Shown here: piece by piece, positions 23,422 through 31,220 of the stretch
Numbering within the stretch: the first letter of the stretch is position 1
How the letters are laid out: each line of letters begins with the position of its first letter
Assembly: GCA_905480105.1 (NCBI GenBank)
Contig: CAJQPC010000064.1
Location: forward strand, 1-34,258
DNA length: 34,258 nucleotides
Origin: an uncultured bacterium
Lineage (GTDB): Bacteria > Myxococcota_A > UBA796 > CAJQPC01
Reading direction: 5' to 3'
Program-made: the position numbers and the translations under genes
The notes under the pieces: model-generated
What the model saw: only the letters and a program-made list of their open reading frames with translations
Told to the model about the DNA's origin: nothing
Databases searched by the model: none

Positions 23422-25046
23422 GCCATTCTCTCGCCCCTATCGCAGCACATCTGGGCCTTGGCTCGGATGACCTGATCCTCTATGGCCGCAAGCTGGCCAA
23501 GGTCTCCCGGGAGATTCTGGACCGTCCCGCCACAGGAAAAGGGCGCCTGATTCTTGTGACTGCCTTGACCCCCACCCCCGCGGGAGAGGGCAAGACCACG
23601 ACCTCGATTGGTTTGACTCAGGCACTTCACCGCATGGGTCACAAGGCCATCGCGGCCCTGCGCGAGCCCAGCCTTGGGCCCTGTTTTGGGGTCAAGGGCG
23701 GCGGAACCGGTGGCGGCCAGTCCAAGTTGGAGCCCAGCCCGGAGATCAACCTGCACTGCACCGGGGACCTTCACGCCATCACCGCGGCCAACAACCTCCT
23801 CTCTGCCTTGATCGATGCGCACATCCACTTCCGCAAGACCCCGCGCATCGACCCCCGCAAGGTGGCCTGGCGGCGGGTGGTAGATGTGAATGACCGGGCG
23901 CTGCGCTCGATGGTGACCGGTTTGGCCGGACAAGGCTTGGCCAACGAGACCGGCTTTGACATTACAGCCGCAAGCGAGGTCATGGCGATCTTGGCCCTGG
24001 CGGAGAGCGAGGATGATCTGCGCGCCCGTTTGGCCCGCATCATCGTGGCCTTTGACGAGGATAGGAATCCGATCACGGCCGAGGACCTCAAGGCGGTGGG
24101 CGCAATGATGGCGCTGTTGCGTGATGCTTTAGACCCAAACCTGGTGCAGACCACCGAAGGGGCCCCGGCTCTTGTGCACGCAGGCCCATTCGCCAACATC
24201 GCTCATGGCTGCAGCTCGGTCATCGGCACCCGCATGTCCCGGCATCTCGCCGATTGGGTCATCACCGAGGCGGGTTTTGGCGCGGACTTGGGTGCTGAGA
24301 AGTTCATGCACATCAAGTGCCGTCAGTCCGGTTTGCGTCCCGACGGTGTTGTGGTCGTGGCCACCATCCGCGCTCTGAAGATGCACGGCGGCGTGGGCTT
24401 GAAGGAACTCACCCTGCCAAACCCCGATGCGGTGGCCAAGGGCATGGCCAACTTGAACCGGCACTTGGACTCCATTGGGCGCTACGGTTTCACCCCGGTG
24501 GTGGCCATCAACCGCTTCTACGCCGACACGGACGAGGAGTTGGATGTTGTGGTAAAGGCCTGTGCGGAGCGCGGCATAAAGGCAGTACCAAGTACCCATT
24601 TTGCGGATGGTGGAGCCGGAGCCGAAGCCCTGGCGCAGGCTGTGATTCATCAAGTGACCCAGGGCGCCCCCCCCAACTTCACCATGCTCTACGCCGATGA
24701 GGACCCCATTCCTGCCAAGCTCAAGGCGGTCGTACAGCAGGTATACGGCGGTGCGGATGTGGTGTTAGAGGGCAAGGCCAAGCTTCAGCTGGGACGCATC
24801 AAGCGGCTTGGGTTGGAGCACCTGCCCATCTGTATGTCCAAGACTCAGAACAGCGTGAGCGACAATCCCAAGCTCCGTGGCGCCCCAGAAGGCTTCACGG
24901 TGACCGTGCGGGAGCTGCTGATCTCGGCGGGGGCCGGCTTTATTGTGGCCTTGGCTGGAGACTTGGTGCGCATGCCGGGTTTAGGCCGGGTGCCGCAAGC
25001 GGTGAATGTGGATCTGGTTGATGGCGAGATCCTGGGCGTAGGCTGA
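23418..25046 (+). CDS. fhs: Formate-tetrahydrofolate ligase
   Basis: The 542-residue product is full length for the family (about 555). It has the ATP-binding loop TPAGEGKTTT (53-62), the signature EPSLGPCFGVKGGGTGGG, the block EINLHCTGDLHAITAANNLL, and later FADGGAGAEALAQAV and MPGLGRVPQAVNVD. The enzyme makes 10-formyltetrahydrofolate from formate, ATP and tetrahydrofolate in the cytoplasm. It feeds purine synthesis or one-carbon interconversion, or the Wood-Ljungdahl pathway in acetogens. No other Wood-Ljungdahl gene is present here. It follows the SHOCT gene with a 4-base overlap and converges with the next gene, leaving 6 bases. Confidence 0.97.
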   Translation: MSHSLAPIAAHLGLGSDDLILYGRKLAKVSREILDRPATGKGRLILVTALTPTPAGEGKTTTSIGLTQALHRMGHKAIAALREPSLGPCFGVKGGGTGGGQSKLEPSPEINLHCTGDLHAITAANNLLSALIDAHIHFRKTPRIDPRKVAWRRVVDVNDRALRSMVTGLAGQGLANETGFDITAASEVMAILALAESEDDLRARLARIIVAFDEDRNPITAEDLKAVGAMMALLRDALDPNLVQTTEGAPALVHAGPFANIAHGCSSVIGTRMSRHLADWVITEAGFGADLGAEKFMHIKCRQSGLRPDGVVVVATIRALKMHGGVGLKELTLPNPDAVAKGMANLNRHLDSIGRYGFTPVVAINRFYADTDEELDVVVKACAERGIKAVPSTHFADGGAGAEALAQAVIHQVTQGAPPNFTMLYADEDPIPAKLKAVVQQVYGGADVVLEGKAKLQLGRIKRLGLEHLPICMSKTQNSVSDNPKLRGAPEGFTVTVRELLISAGAGFIVALAGDLVRMPGLGRVPQAVNVDLVDGEILGVG

Positions 25047-25052
25047 GCCTAC

Positions 25053-25541
25053 TTACTCGATGCGGATTAGCCCCGAGGCTGCTCCGCCGGGGCCCGCGTT
25101 GTCTACGGGGAAGAGCACCAGACTCAATCTACCGGCGTGGCGGTTCACCCGGGTCCAGGTGCCCTCGACCTGCCACATAGACGTGGGCACTTCCTGGTGG
25201 TCTTGGTACCAATAGCCGCTGAGCTGTTCTGTGCGGCCATGCTGGGTGCTCAGCTCGATGAGCAGCACCATGGTGACCCGGGTGTCGGCGGGCAACTCGT
25301 GCTCGCTCAGGCGGTAGCCCGTGAGCTCGAAGGTGGTGGTGCCTTCTCGGTTGACCAGCTTCGGTGTGAGCTGTGTGGTGATGGGGTCTTGAAGCTCGGC
25401 GGCGCCAGCCAAGCCCATGTTGTCCCAGCGGCGTGTCTCTTGGAGAGAGACGGACATGGGCTCCCCGTCAAAGGTCAGGGTGAGTTGGGCCAGTGTTCCA
25501 GGTGGGGGCGCAAGTTCGGCCCTGAGCATCAACGAGGCCAT
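25053..25541 (-). CDS. Small beta-rich protein of unknown function, partner of LysM gene
   Basis: The frame begins at TTG 25547, overlapping the upstream stop as TTGA, or at ATG 25541; I use the ATG. The product has 162 residues from the ATG. It has no signal peptide, no cysteine and no recognisable domain. It is rich in alternating beta-type strands (AQLTLTFDGEPMSVSLQE, TTTFELTGYRL, TRVTMVLLIEL, RLSLVLFPVDN), like a small beta-sandwich. It is tightly coupled to the LysM gene upstream. Such an arrangement could mean a binding partner, chaperone or inhibitor of that protein; this is inference only. Confidence 0.65.
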   Translation of the reverse strand: MASLMLRAELAPPPGTLAQLTLTFDGEPMSVSLQETRRWDNMGLAGAAELQDPITTQLTPKLVNREGTTTFELTGYRLSEHELPADTRVTMVLLIELSTQHGRTEQLSGYWYQDHQEVPTSMWQVEGTWTRVNRHAGRLSLVLFPVDNAGPGGAASGLIRIE

Positions 25542-25543
25542 GC

Positions 25544-26866
25544 TCAACGCTCGTACTTGGGCTTGAAGAAGCGGATGTTTTTACCCGAAGAGTTCTCGTT
25601 GGTGCCCTTCTTGATCTGGTGCACCCGCTCTGACTCGGCGGCTCTGTCGCTCTCTGCGCCCACAATGGAGAAGGTCCACTGCTCCATGTCCTCGGATACG
25701 TCCTCGACCTCGACAAAGGAGCTCAGAATTGCGTTGTGGGATTCGTTGGAGCCCGTACCACCGAAGCGCTGCCAGCCGCACCCGGGTGCCGCTTGGGAGA
25801 CGTTGACTTCCTCCCATTGCTTGGACCAGTGGAGCTGACCGGCCAGGCGGTAGTGGTCGTTCTCGGTCATGTCGGGCTTGTAGCCAGCGGAGAAGGCCAC
25901 ATCGTTCAGGAAGACGGAGCACTTCCAGAAGTCTACGCCCCAGTTGACTCGGTACTCCGTCTCCCCGTTGAGCTCGCTGGTGCGGCGGCTGCTGGCGCCC
26001 GCGATCTCTGGGTTCTGGGTGTAGAAGACCCCGTCCACGCCGCTGGTACCGTAGCCCAGGCCGACCTCGCCGCTCGCGCGTTGACGCGCTTGCTCCATCA
26101 TGCCCAAGTTGTAGCTGCCGGAGAGTTCCTTGAACTTGGCGACCGCCTCGCTCATGGTCTTGGCCCGCTTGCGGCACTGAGCCAGGAGAATTTCTGCTGC
26201 GGAGGGGATGTAGATACGAACCCCAGCAACCAGTGCAGGAGTAACGGCCGCGCCCACCTCTTCGGCGCTTCCCTCGGCCACGCTCTCGATGTGCTGGTTG
26301 AAGGGAATCAGTAGATCCTCCGACATGCCGTGGTTCTTGGCGATGGTCTCCCAGGCTTGTGCTTCGCCCCCGCTAAGGTGCGCAGTGGTCACGTCGAGCC
26401 ATGTGCCCTGGGCCAGCTCGATGCCGCCGGTGGCGGTCGACCCTGAACGGTACTCCACCAGGTTCTCGTCGGGAGGCAGCTCTTCGACGCGGGTGCCTGT
26501 CTCCTGTGCGAGCGCCTCTTCCTGCTCTTGGCTTCCGGCCTCCACCTCGGAGAGCACGTCGTCGGTGACAGAGGAGCTGGGGGCGGAGACGGCCGCAGCG
26601 CCAGGGATGAGCAGCACTTGTCCTACGCGGACGGCACCTGGGCTGTTCATGGTGTCTCGGTTCGCCTCGTAGATCTCCATGTAACGGCCACCATTGCCCA
26701 GGAGATTCTGGGCGATGTTCCAAAGAGAATCTCCAGAGACAACCGTGTAGTTGCTCACAGCCTGGGTGCTGTTTTCCACGTCGGCTTGTGTGGCCGTGGT
26801 GGTGGTGGTGGTGGTGGTGGTGGTGCTTCCGTTGGCGCTGGTCTCTTGGCGGCTTTGGCTAGGCAT
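25544..26866 (-). CDS. LysM protein with possible C-terminal papain-fold amidase domain
   Basis: ATG 26866 has the ribosome binding site AAGGGAG about 6 bases before it. The 440-residue product has no signal peptide. After a run of ten Thr (15-24) comes a LysM domain (40-88, YTVVSGDSLWNIAQ to VGQVLLIP) and a second, weaker LysM-like stretch ending GVRIYIPS (about 150-222). The C-terminal part has WGVDFWKCSVFLNDVAFSAG (309-328) and ESHNAIL (375-381). This recalls the catalytic Cys and His of NlpC/P60-CHAP-type amidases (Cys316, His377), but I cannot confirm the fold. LysM binds peptidoglycan, so a cell-wall enzyme exported by a non-Sec route, or a secretion-system effector, is possible. It follows the TonB-receptor gene by 48 bases. 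Confidence 0.75.
   Translation of the reverse strand: MPSQSRQETSANGSTTTTTTTTTTATQADVENSTQAVSNYTVVSGDSLWNIAQNLLGNGGRYMEIYEANRDTMNSPGAVRVGQVLLIPGAAAVSAPSSSVTDDVLSEVEAGSQEQEEALAQETGTRVEELPPDENLVEYRSGSTATGGIELAQGTWLDVTTAHLSGGEAQAWETIAKNHGMSEDLLIPFNQHIESVAEGSAEEVGAAVTPALVAGVRIYIPSAAEILLAQCRKRAKTMSEAVAKFKELSGSYNLGMMEQARQRASGEVGLGYGTSGVDGVFYTQNPEIAGASSRRTSELNGETEYRVNWGVDFWKCSVFLNDVAFSAGYKPDMTENDHYRLAGQLHWSKQWEEVNVSQAAPGCGWQRFGGTGSNESHNAILSSFVEVEDVSEDMEQWTFSIVGAESDRAAESERVHQIKKGTNENSSGKNIRFFKPKYER
26798..26824 (-). repeat. (ACC)9 trinucleotide microsatellite coding poly-Thr
   Basis: Nine perfect GGT triplets on the plus strand encode nine Thr as ACC codons, followed by one ACG, near the N-terminus of the LysM protein. 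Slippage would change the number of Thr but keep the frame. Confidence 0.9.
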
Positions 26867-26914
26867 GGAAGCTCCCTTCTGACCACCACCCTATCCCGCG
26901 AGTGCCCCGGGGAT

Positions 26915-29900
26915 CTACCTGCTTTCTCTTTGCTCTCTCGGCACGGGAGGCTGGCCTTGGTCTTGGGGCAGGGGGTGCACCTTCACACCCAGCATCACTT
27001 GTCGCGGCGCACTGGGGCGTAGACCTACAGGCCGCCATGCCGTGGGGGCGGTGTTATTAAGCAGGTTGGTTGCACTTAAATAGAGCTGGGTGCTGGGGCG
27101 AACCTGCACGTTCAAACTGGCATCCAAAAGGACGAGCGAGGGCACCGTTAGATCCCTTTCAAAGTCCCCGGCGCTGTCCAGCAGCTCGCTGCGGAATATC
27201 AGGCCCATGGCGCTAGAGAAGCGCTTTCCGCGCAGGCCGATGCGGCCAGCGGCCTGGTGCTGCGGCAGGTAAGGCAGGCTGTCACCGGCAGAGACGTCGC
27301 CGAACTGGGGGAACTCGGAGACAAAGCTGGACTGGAAGCGGCTCTGGGTGAGGGTGTAGCTGCCCTCCAATGGCATGCTGAGCTGACCGGGAAGTAGGAT
27401 GCTGTGTCCGACGCCGACTTCGGCGCCCCAGATCCAGACCTGGCCTGCAGAGAATTGCTGATCGATCTGCTCGCCCACGCAGCTGCCAGAGACCGAGCAC
27501 TGCCCGGTCAAGTTGTCGTAGTCGTTGAAGAACCCGACGACTTCCAGGCGCGTTTCCCCTTGGTCGAAGCGTAGGCCACCCTCGTAGTTCCAGCTGGTCT
27601 CTGGACGCACCTCGTCTGGTTGACCTGGGGCGACCGGGGAGAAGCCGCGGTTGGCCCCCGCAAAGAGACTCATCCAGGAGGTGGTCTCGTGCAAGACCCC
27701 GACGCCAGGGAGGGGAGTGATGCGCAGCGCGGGCTGGGGGGGCCCGCCAACGTCGTGCTTGAAGGCGGAGATGCTCTCCAAGCGAAAGCCAGGCAGGACG
27801 TGCCAAGCGCCGATTCGCACGTCGTCTTGGACGTGCAGTGCCAGAGCGCGGGCTTGGGCGAATGAATCCTGGTCCACGCGGGTCTCCAGGTTGGCCGACT
27901 GCATGACGCCGCTGCGCATGTCGAAGAAGTCGGCGGTGTGATAGCGCCAGACTTGATCCTGGTGCAGGCGCGCTCCCAGCTCCAGGGTGTGGGTGACCCG
28001 CTCGCCAACCCGCACAGTGCGTGCCGTACTCTGCAGTCCAGTGGCCAAGTATCTGCGGTCACGGGTACCGATCTCCAAGCGCTCGGCGTCGCTGCTGTCG
28101 CTCTCGCCGCGTAGTACGGCCATGTACAGCGCTGCCTCCCCGCCGGTGCCGCCGTTCTGCACCAGCTCGTACATGCCCGGCCCATCCTCAAATCCGTTGA
28201 GCTTGGTCCAGGCGCGGTCTAAGCCGTGCCCATACGCCACTGTGCGGACCTTCCAGTTCCCCGGGGATGCCAACCAGCTCAGCTCCGCCTGGCCACGGGC
28301 GAAGTTCATCACCCCTTCAGAGGTGGCCGCGTAGCGGGAGTAGGGGTCCTTTTCGTAGTCCTGTTCGCTTAGGCCGGTGTAGGTCTCGTAGCTGGTCTCT
28401 CCCGCGTAGCCGAGCTTAAGCTCCAGTCGCTGTCCGGGAGCGGGGAGCCAGAAGGCCTTTGCCATGGCCTCGCTGTGGGAAAAGCCCGTGGGCCCTCCGT
28501 TTGGAAGGGCCTTAAAGCCCGCGGTTCGCAGGTGGACGCCTTCGATCAGAAAACCGCCTCTCTCCCAGCTCTTGCCGCCGTAGATGTGTACTTTGCCGGT
28601 CTGACGCAAGCCGCCGGCCAGGTCGATTCGCAGCTCTGGGGTGAGGGGAACCGGGCGGGTGATCAGGTTGATGGCGCCGCCTACCGTGTTGGGGCCATAT
28701 CGAATGGCGGCCGGGCCCTTAAAGACCTCTAAGCCGACCATTCGCGTGCTCATTGGGAAGTAGTAGGCTGCGGGCGCTGCGTAGGGAGCTGGCGCGAGCA
28801 GGACGCCGTCTTCCATCAGGCTGACCTTGGCACTGCGCTCTGCGTTGGCGCCACGAATTCCGATGTTGGGGCGCAGGCCGTAGCCGTCCTCGCCGCGGGT
28901 TGTGACACCTGGGACCTGGGCGCTGAGCACGCGCTCGATGTCGTTGTACTCGAACTGCTCCAGGTCCTCTTCGCTGAGCTCGTGGGCCGAGCCAGCTACT
29001 CTGGGTGTGCCCTGCTTGTCACGGATGATCATGCGTAGACCTGGACTCTCGTTACCTGGATCTGCCCCATCGCTCGGTGCCTGCTCAGTCCGTGTCTCGC
29101 CGTTATCTGGGTCCACTTCTTCGGAGTCGCTCTCCTGTGCATGAGCCGAACCAGCGGCCAAGAGAAGCGCAGCGGCAGCCAGGGGGGCTTTTGGCAGAGC
29201 ACCGAATGGCGCAAACCAAGCGCTCAGCAGGCTGGGGCCGTGGTTGGGCTGGGCCAATCCAAAGTTCATCGGTGGCACATCCGAGGCCACCCAGCTTCCG
29301 CAGAGCCGGTCCCAGACACTGAGCCAGGTGCCAAAGTTCTTGTCGAAGTGCTGGGGTTCGGCGGAGTGGTGCACCTGGTGCTGAGCTGGGCTGATGAGCC
29401 AGCGCTCCATCCAGTTCGGGTACGGCAGCCAGACGTGGCTGTGACGCAGGTTGCCGACCAACATGTTCAGGCCCAAGCCAATGGCCGGCACCCCCAACCA
29501 AGTCAGGGGCTGGGCTTGGCCTCGGAAGGCCCAGTAGAAAAGCCCAGCGACCAGCCCCGTGACCAGCGCGCCACGCCCTTGGTAGAGCAGGGATTCCACT
29601 GGATGAACGCGGTGATAGGTCAGGGGTGTAAGCACTGTGGCGCTGTGGTGGACCTGGTGAAACCGCCAGAGAAGCGGCACCCGGTGCAGGGCCCAGTGAA
29701 CGGCAAATCGGCTGGCATCCCAGGCCACGAACAGGGTCGCGCTGTAGAGCAGGGTCAGCAGAGTGGGGGGAAGTTCTGGAGCGCTTGGGATCCCCGCCCA
29801 AGCGTCCATGCGACGCACCAGGTGAGTGGCCAATAGCCAAGCCAAGCCTACGCCACCGCTGCCCTTGAGCAAGCGCAGGAACTGGCTGCCAATCAGGAGC

Positions 29901-30085
29901 TGAAGGTCCAGCTTTACGGAGGGGTTGCGAAGGGAAGCGTGCGCGCGCAGCGGAGCCTTCCCGAGACAGACCAAGAGCAGAGTCAGGCCCGCGCTGAACA
30001 CCAGGGCACCCCACCAGGTGCGGCTGGCAGGGTCCATGAAGGGAGTCGCAAGACTGCCCAGGGTCTGGTAAAGCGCCTCAGTCAC
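26915..30085 (-). CDS. Fusion: fatty-acid-hydroxylase/sterol-desaturase domain + FecA-like TonB-dependent receptor
   Basis: One uninterrupted frame of 1056 residues starts at GTG 30085, overlapping the imelysin stop by 8 bases. Residues 1-295 form a membrane di-iron hydroxylase with several hydrophobic segments. Its His boxes are HWALH (130-134), HQVHH (143-147), HRVHP (158-162), RHSH (214-217) and HQVHH (236-240). Residues 296-317 read as a signal peptide (ALPKAPLAAAALLLAAGSAHAQ, in parts: hydrophobic core 301-311, cleavage-type AHA-Q). A FecA-like receptor follows, with plug domain (about 365-480, IGIRGANAERSAKVSLMEDG, FKGPAAIRYGPNTVGGAINL) and a beta barrel to the end. Either the two parts are cleaved apart after insertion, or translation restarts inside. 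Context suggests ferric-chelate uptake. Confidence 0.87.
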   Translation of the reverse strand: MTEALYQTLGSLATPFMDPASRTWWGALVFSAGLTLLLVCLGKAPLRAHASLRNPSVKLDLQLLIGSQFLRLLKGSGGVGLAWLLATHLVRRMDAWAGIPSAPELPPTLLTLLYSATLFVAWDASRFAVHWALHRVPLLWRFHQVHHSATVLTPLTYHRVHPVESLLYQGRGALVTGLVAGLFYWAFRGQAQPLTWLGVPAIGLGLNMLVGNLRHSHVWLPYPNWMERWLISPAQHQVHHSAEPQHFDKNFGTWLSVWDRLCGSWVASDVPPMNFGLAQPNHGPSLLSAWFAPFGALPKAPLAAAALLLAAGSAHAQESDSEEVDPDNGETRTEQAPSDGADPGNESPGLRMIIRDKQGTPRVAGSAHELSEEDLEQFEYNDIERVLSAQVPGVTTRGEDGYGLRPNIGIRGANAERSAKVSLMEDGVLLAPAPYAAPAAYYFPMSTRMVGLEVFKGPAAIRYGPNTVGGAINLITRPVPLTPELRIDLAGGLRQTGKVHIYGGKSWERGGFLIEGVHLRTAGFKALPNGGPTGFSHSEAMAKAFWLPAPGQRLELKLGYAGETSYETYTGLSEQDYEKDPYSRYAATSEGVMNFARGQAELSWLASPGNWKVRTVAYGHGLDRAWTKLNGFEDGPGMYELVQNGGTGGEAALYMAVLRGESDSSDAERLEIGTRDRRYLATGLQSTARTVRVGERVTHTLELGARLHQDQVWRYHTADFFDMRSGVMQSANLETRVDQDSFAQARALALHVQDDVRIGAWHVLPGFRLESISAFKHDVGGPPQPALRITPLPGVGVLHETTSWMSLFAGANRGFSPVAPGQPDEVRPETSWNYEGGLRFDQGETRLEVVGFFNDYDNLTGQCSVSGSCVGEQIDQQFSAGQVWIWGAEVGVGHSILLPGQLSMPLEGSYTLTQSRFQSSFVSEFPQFGDVSAGDSLPYLPQHQAAGRIGLRGKRFSSAMGLIFRSELLDSAGDFERDLTVPSLVLLDASLNVQVRPSTQLYLSATNLLNNTAPTAWRPVGLRPSAPRQVMLGVKVHPLPQDQGQPPVPREQRESR
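29135..29200 (-). other. Internal signal-peptide-like segment joining the two domains
   Basis: Codons for residues 296-317 of the fusion protein lie here: a Lys, an 11-residue Ala/Leu core and AHA before Gln, the look of a signal peptidase I site. The codons just upstream contain ATG (Met273), GTG and TTG in frame, but none has a clear ribosome binding site. The desaturase C-terminal motif (FGLAQPNH, 275-282) covers exactly those codons. Confidence 0.7.
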
Positions 30086-31220
30086 TGTCGCCGGCCGCCT
30101 CGCTTGGCACGGTCAATGAGAGTACGGTGGCCAGATCGTTCTTGAGTAACGAGCTGATCTCTTGCAGGGTCAGAACCAGGGCGTCCACCTGCTCATCTTG
30201 GGTCTCTATCGCCACGAGGAGGTTTGGGTCCAAGGCCGCGCTCTGTGCAACAGCTTGAGTGGTCAGCGTTTGGATGTCCTGGGCCAAGTCCTCGTGGCCC
30301 AAATCGCTGAGCAAGGCGTCAAATCCGGTCAGCTCGTCCATAAAGAAGAGCTGCTCAAAGCCCAGGATGTTGTGGTGCAGCCACAAGGCCGAGGATGCAG
30401 CGAATGGGCTCTCTACCTCTTCTCCCGCCAAGGGACCGATGAGCTTTCGGGTCTTGGTCTCGGTCTCCAGGTAAAAGAGCGCGTCGAAGACCGAGTTGAG
30501 CGCTTGCGTACTGTCCTGGTAGGGGGAGGCTCCTTCCGGCAGAGCCGCCGCAAAGTCGCCCTCCCATGCAGCGGAGATGGCTTGGCTCTGGGCCAAGGTC
30601 CCCTCGCTCAACATCACCGCAAAGTCCGCTCGGTTCTGCTGTACGCCCTCCGGACCCAGGGCTTCCCAGTCCGCGTCTATGCCGACTTGGCTGGGGCAGG
30701 CGCTCTCCAATGGCCCAAAGAGAAGGTATTCCAGCGCATCCAAGCCGTAGGAGTTGGACAAATTCTCTTGGAAGAAACCAGCATCGTCCCAGGCTTCCTC
30801 CACCGTCTCTTGGTCGCTGCGGCAGCGGTTTACGTTGGGGTAGCTGTAGATCTCATCGCTCAGGTCTTCCCCGCCAACAACATTCAGCGAGTTCCCTGCT
30901 GGGCCGATCTGCATGACTTCTAGTTCTTGCCAAGCTGCCATGGTCTGGATGAACTGCTCCTGGGCCAGTCCGCGCTGCTCAGGGTCGGCGCTGAGGGCTT
31001 CCAGGTCTTTGATTAGGAGCGCGTTCTCTATCTGAAAGCGGTCCAGGGCGGGCTGTACAACCACGGGGCCGACCGCGGAGAGCAGCGCGCGCACGGCCTC
31101 CGAGGTCTCCTCGAGTTGGGTTGCGGGTTCGCAGCCAATCTGAACGCCCAAGCTCAAGGAGCCTAAGGCACCAAGAAAGAGCCAGGATTTCGCAACAGGT
31201 CTACCAGCCGCCTTCGCCAT
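30078..31220 (-). CDS. Imelysin-like (M75) iron-associated lipoprotein
   Basis: The 380-residue product has a basic N-terminus (MAKAAGRPVAKSW) and a signal ending VQIGC, so Cys30 is a probable but imperfect lipidation site. The helical body matches imelysin/M75 proteins: WQELEVMQIGP, NSYGLDALEYLLFG, and a late WLHHNILGFEQLFF. The family GxHxxE motif is changed to GLDALE (159-164), with Asp in place of His. Imelysins are periplasmic or surface proteins of bacterial iron-uptake loci, with no proven peptidase activity. The gene overlaps DUF4856 by 20 bases and the fusion receptor by 8, so the three form one transcription unit under the Fur-like operator. Confidence 0.85.
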   Translation of the reverse strand: MAKAAGRPVAKSWLFLGALGSLSLGVQIGCEPATQLEETSEAVRALLSAVGPVVVQPALDRFQIENALLIKDLEALSADPEQRGLAQEQFIQTMAAWQELEVMQIGPAGNSLNVVGGEDLSDEIYSYPNVNRCRSDQETVEEAWDDAGFFQENLSNSYGLDALEYLLFGPLESACPSQVGIDADWEALGPEGVQQNRADFAVMLSEGTLAQSQAISAAWEGDFAAALPEGASPYQDSTQALNSVFDALFYLETETKTRKLIGPLAGEEVESPFAASSALWLHHNILGFEQLFFMDELTGFDALLSDLGHEDLAQDIQTLTTQAVAQSAALDPNLLVAIETQDEQVDALVLTLQEISSLLKNDLATVLSLTVPSEAAGDSD

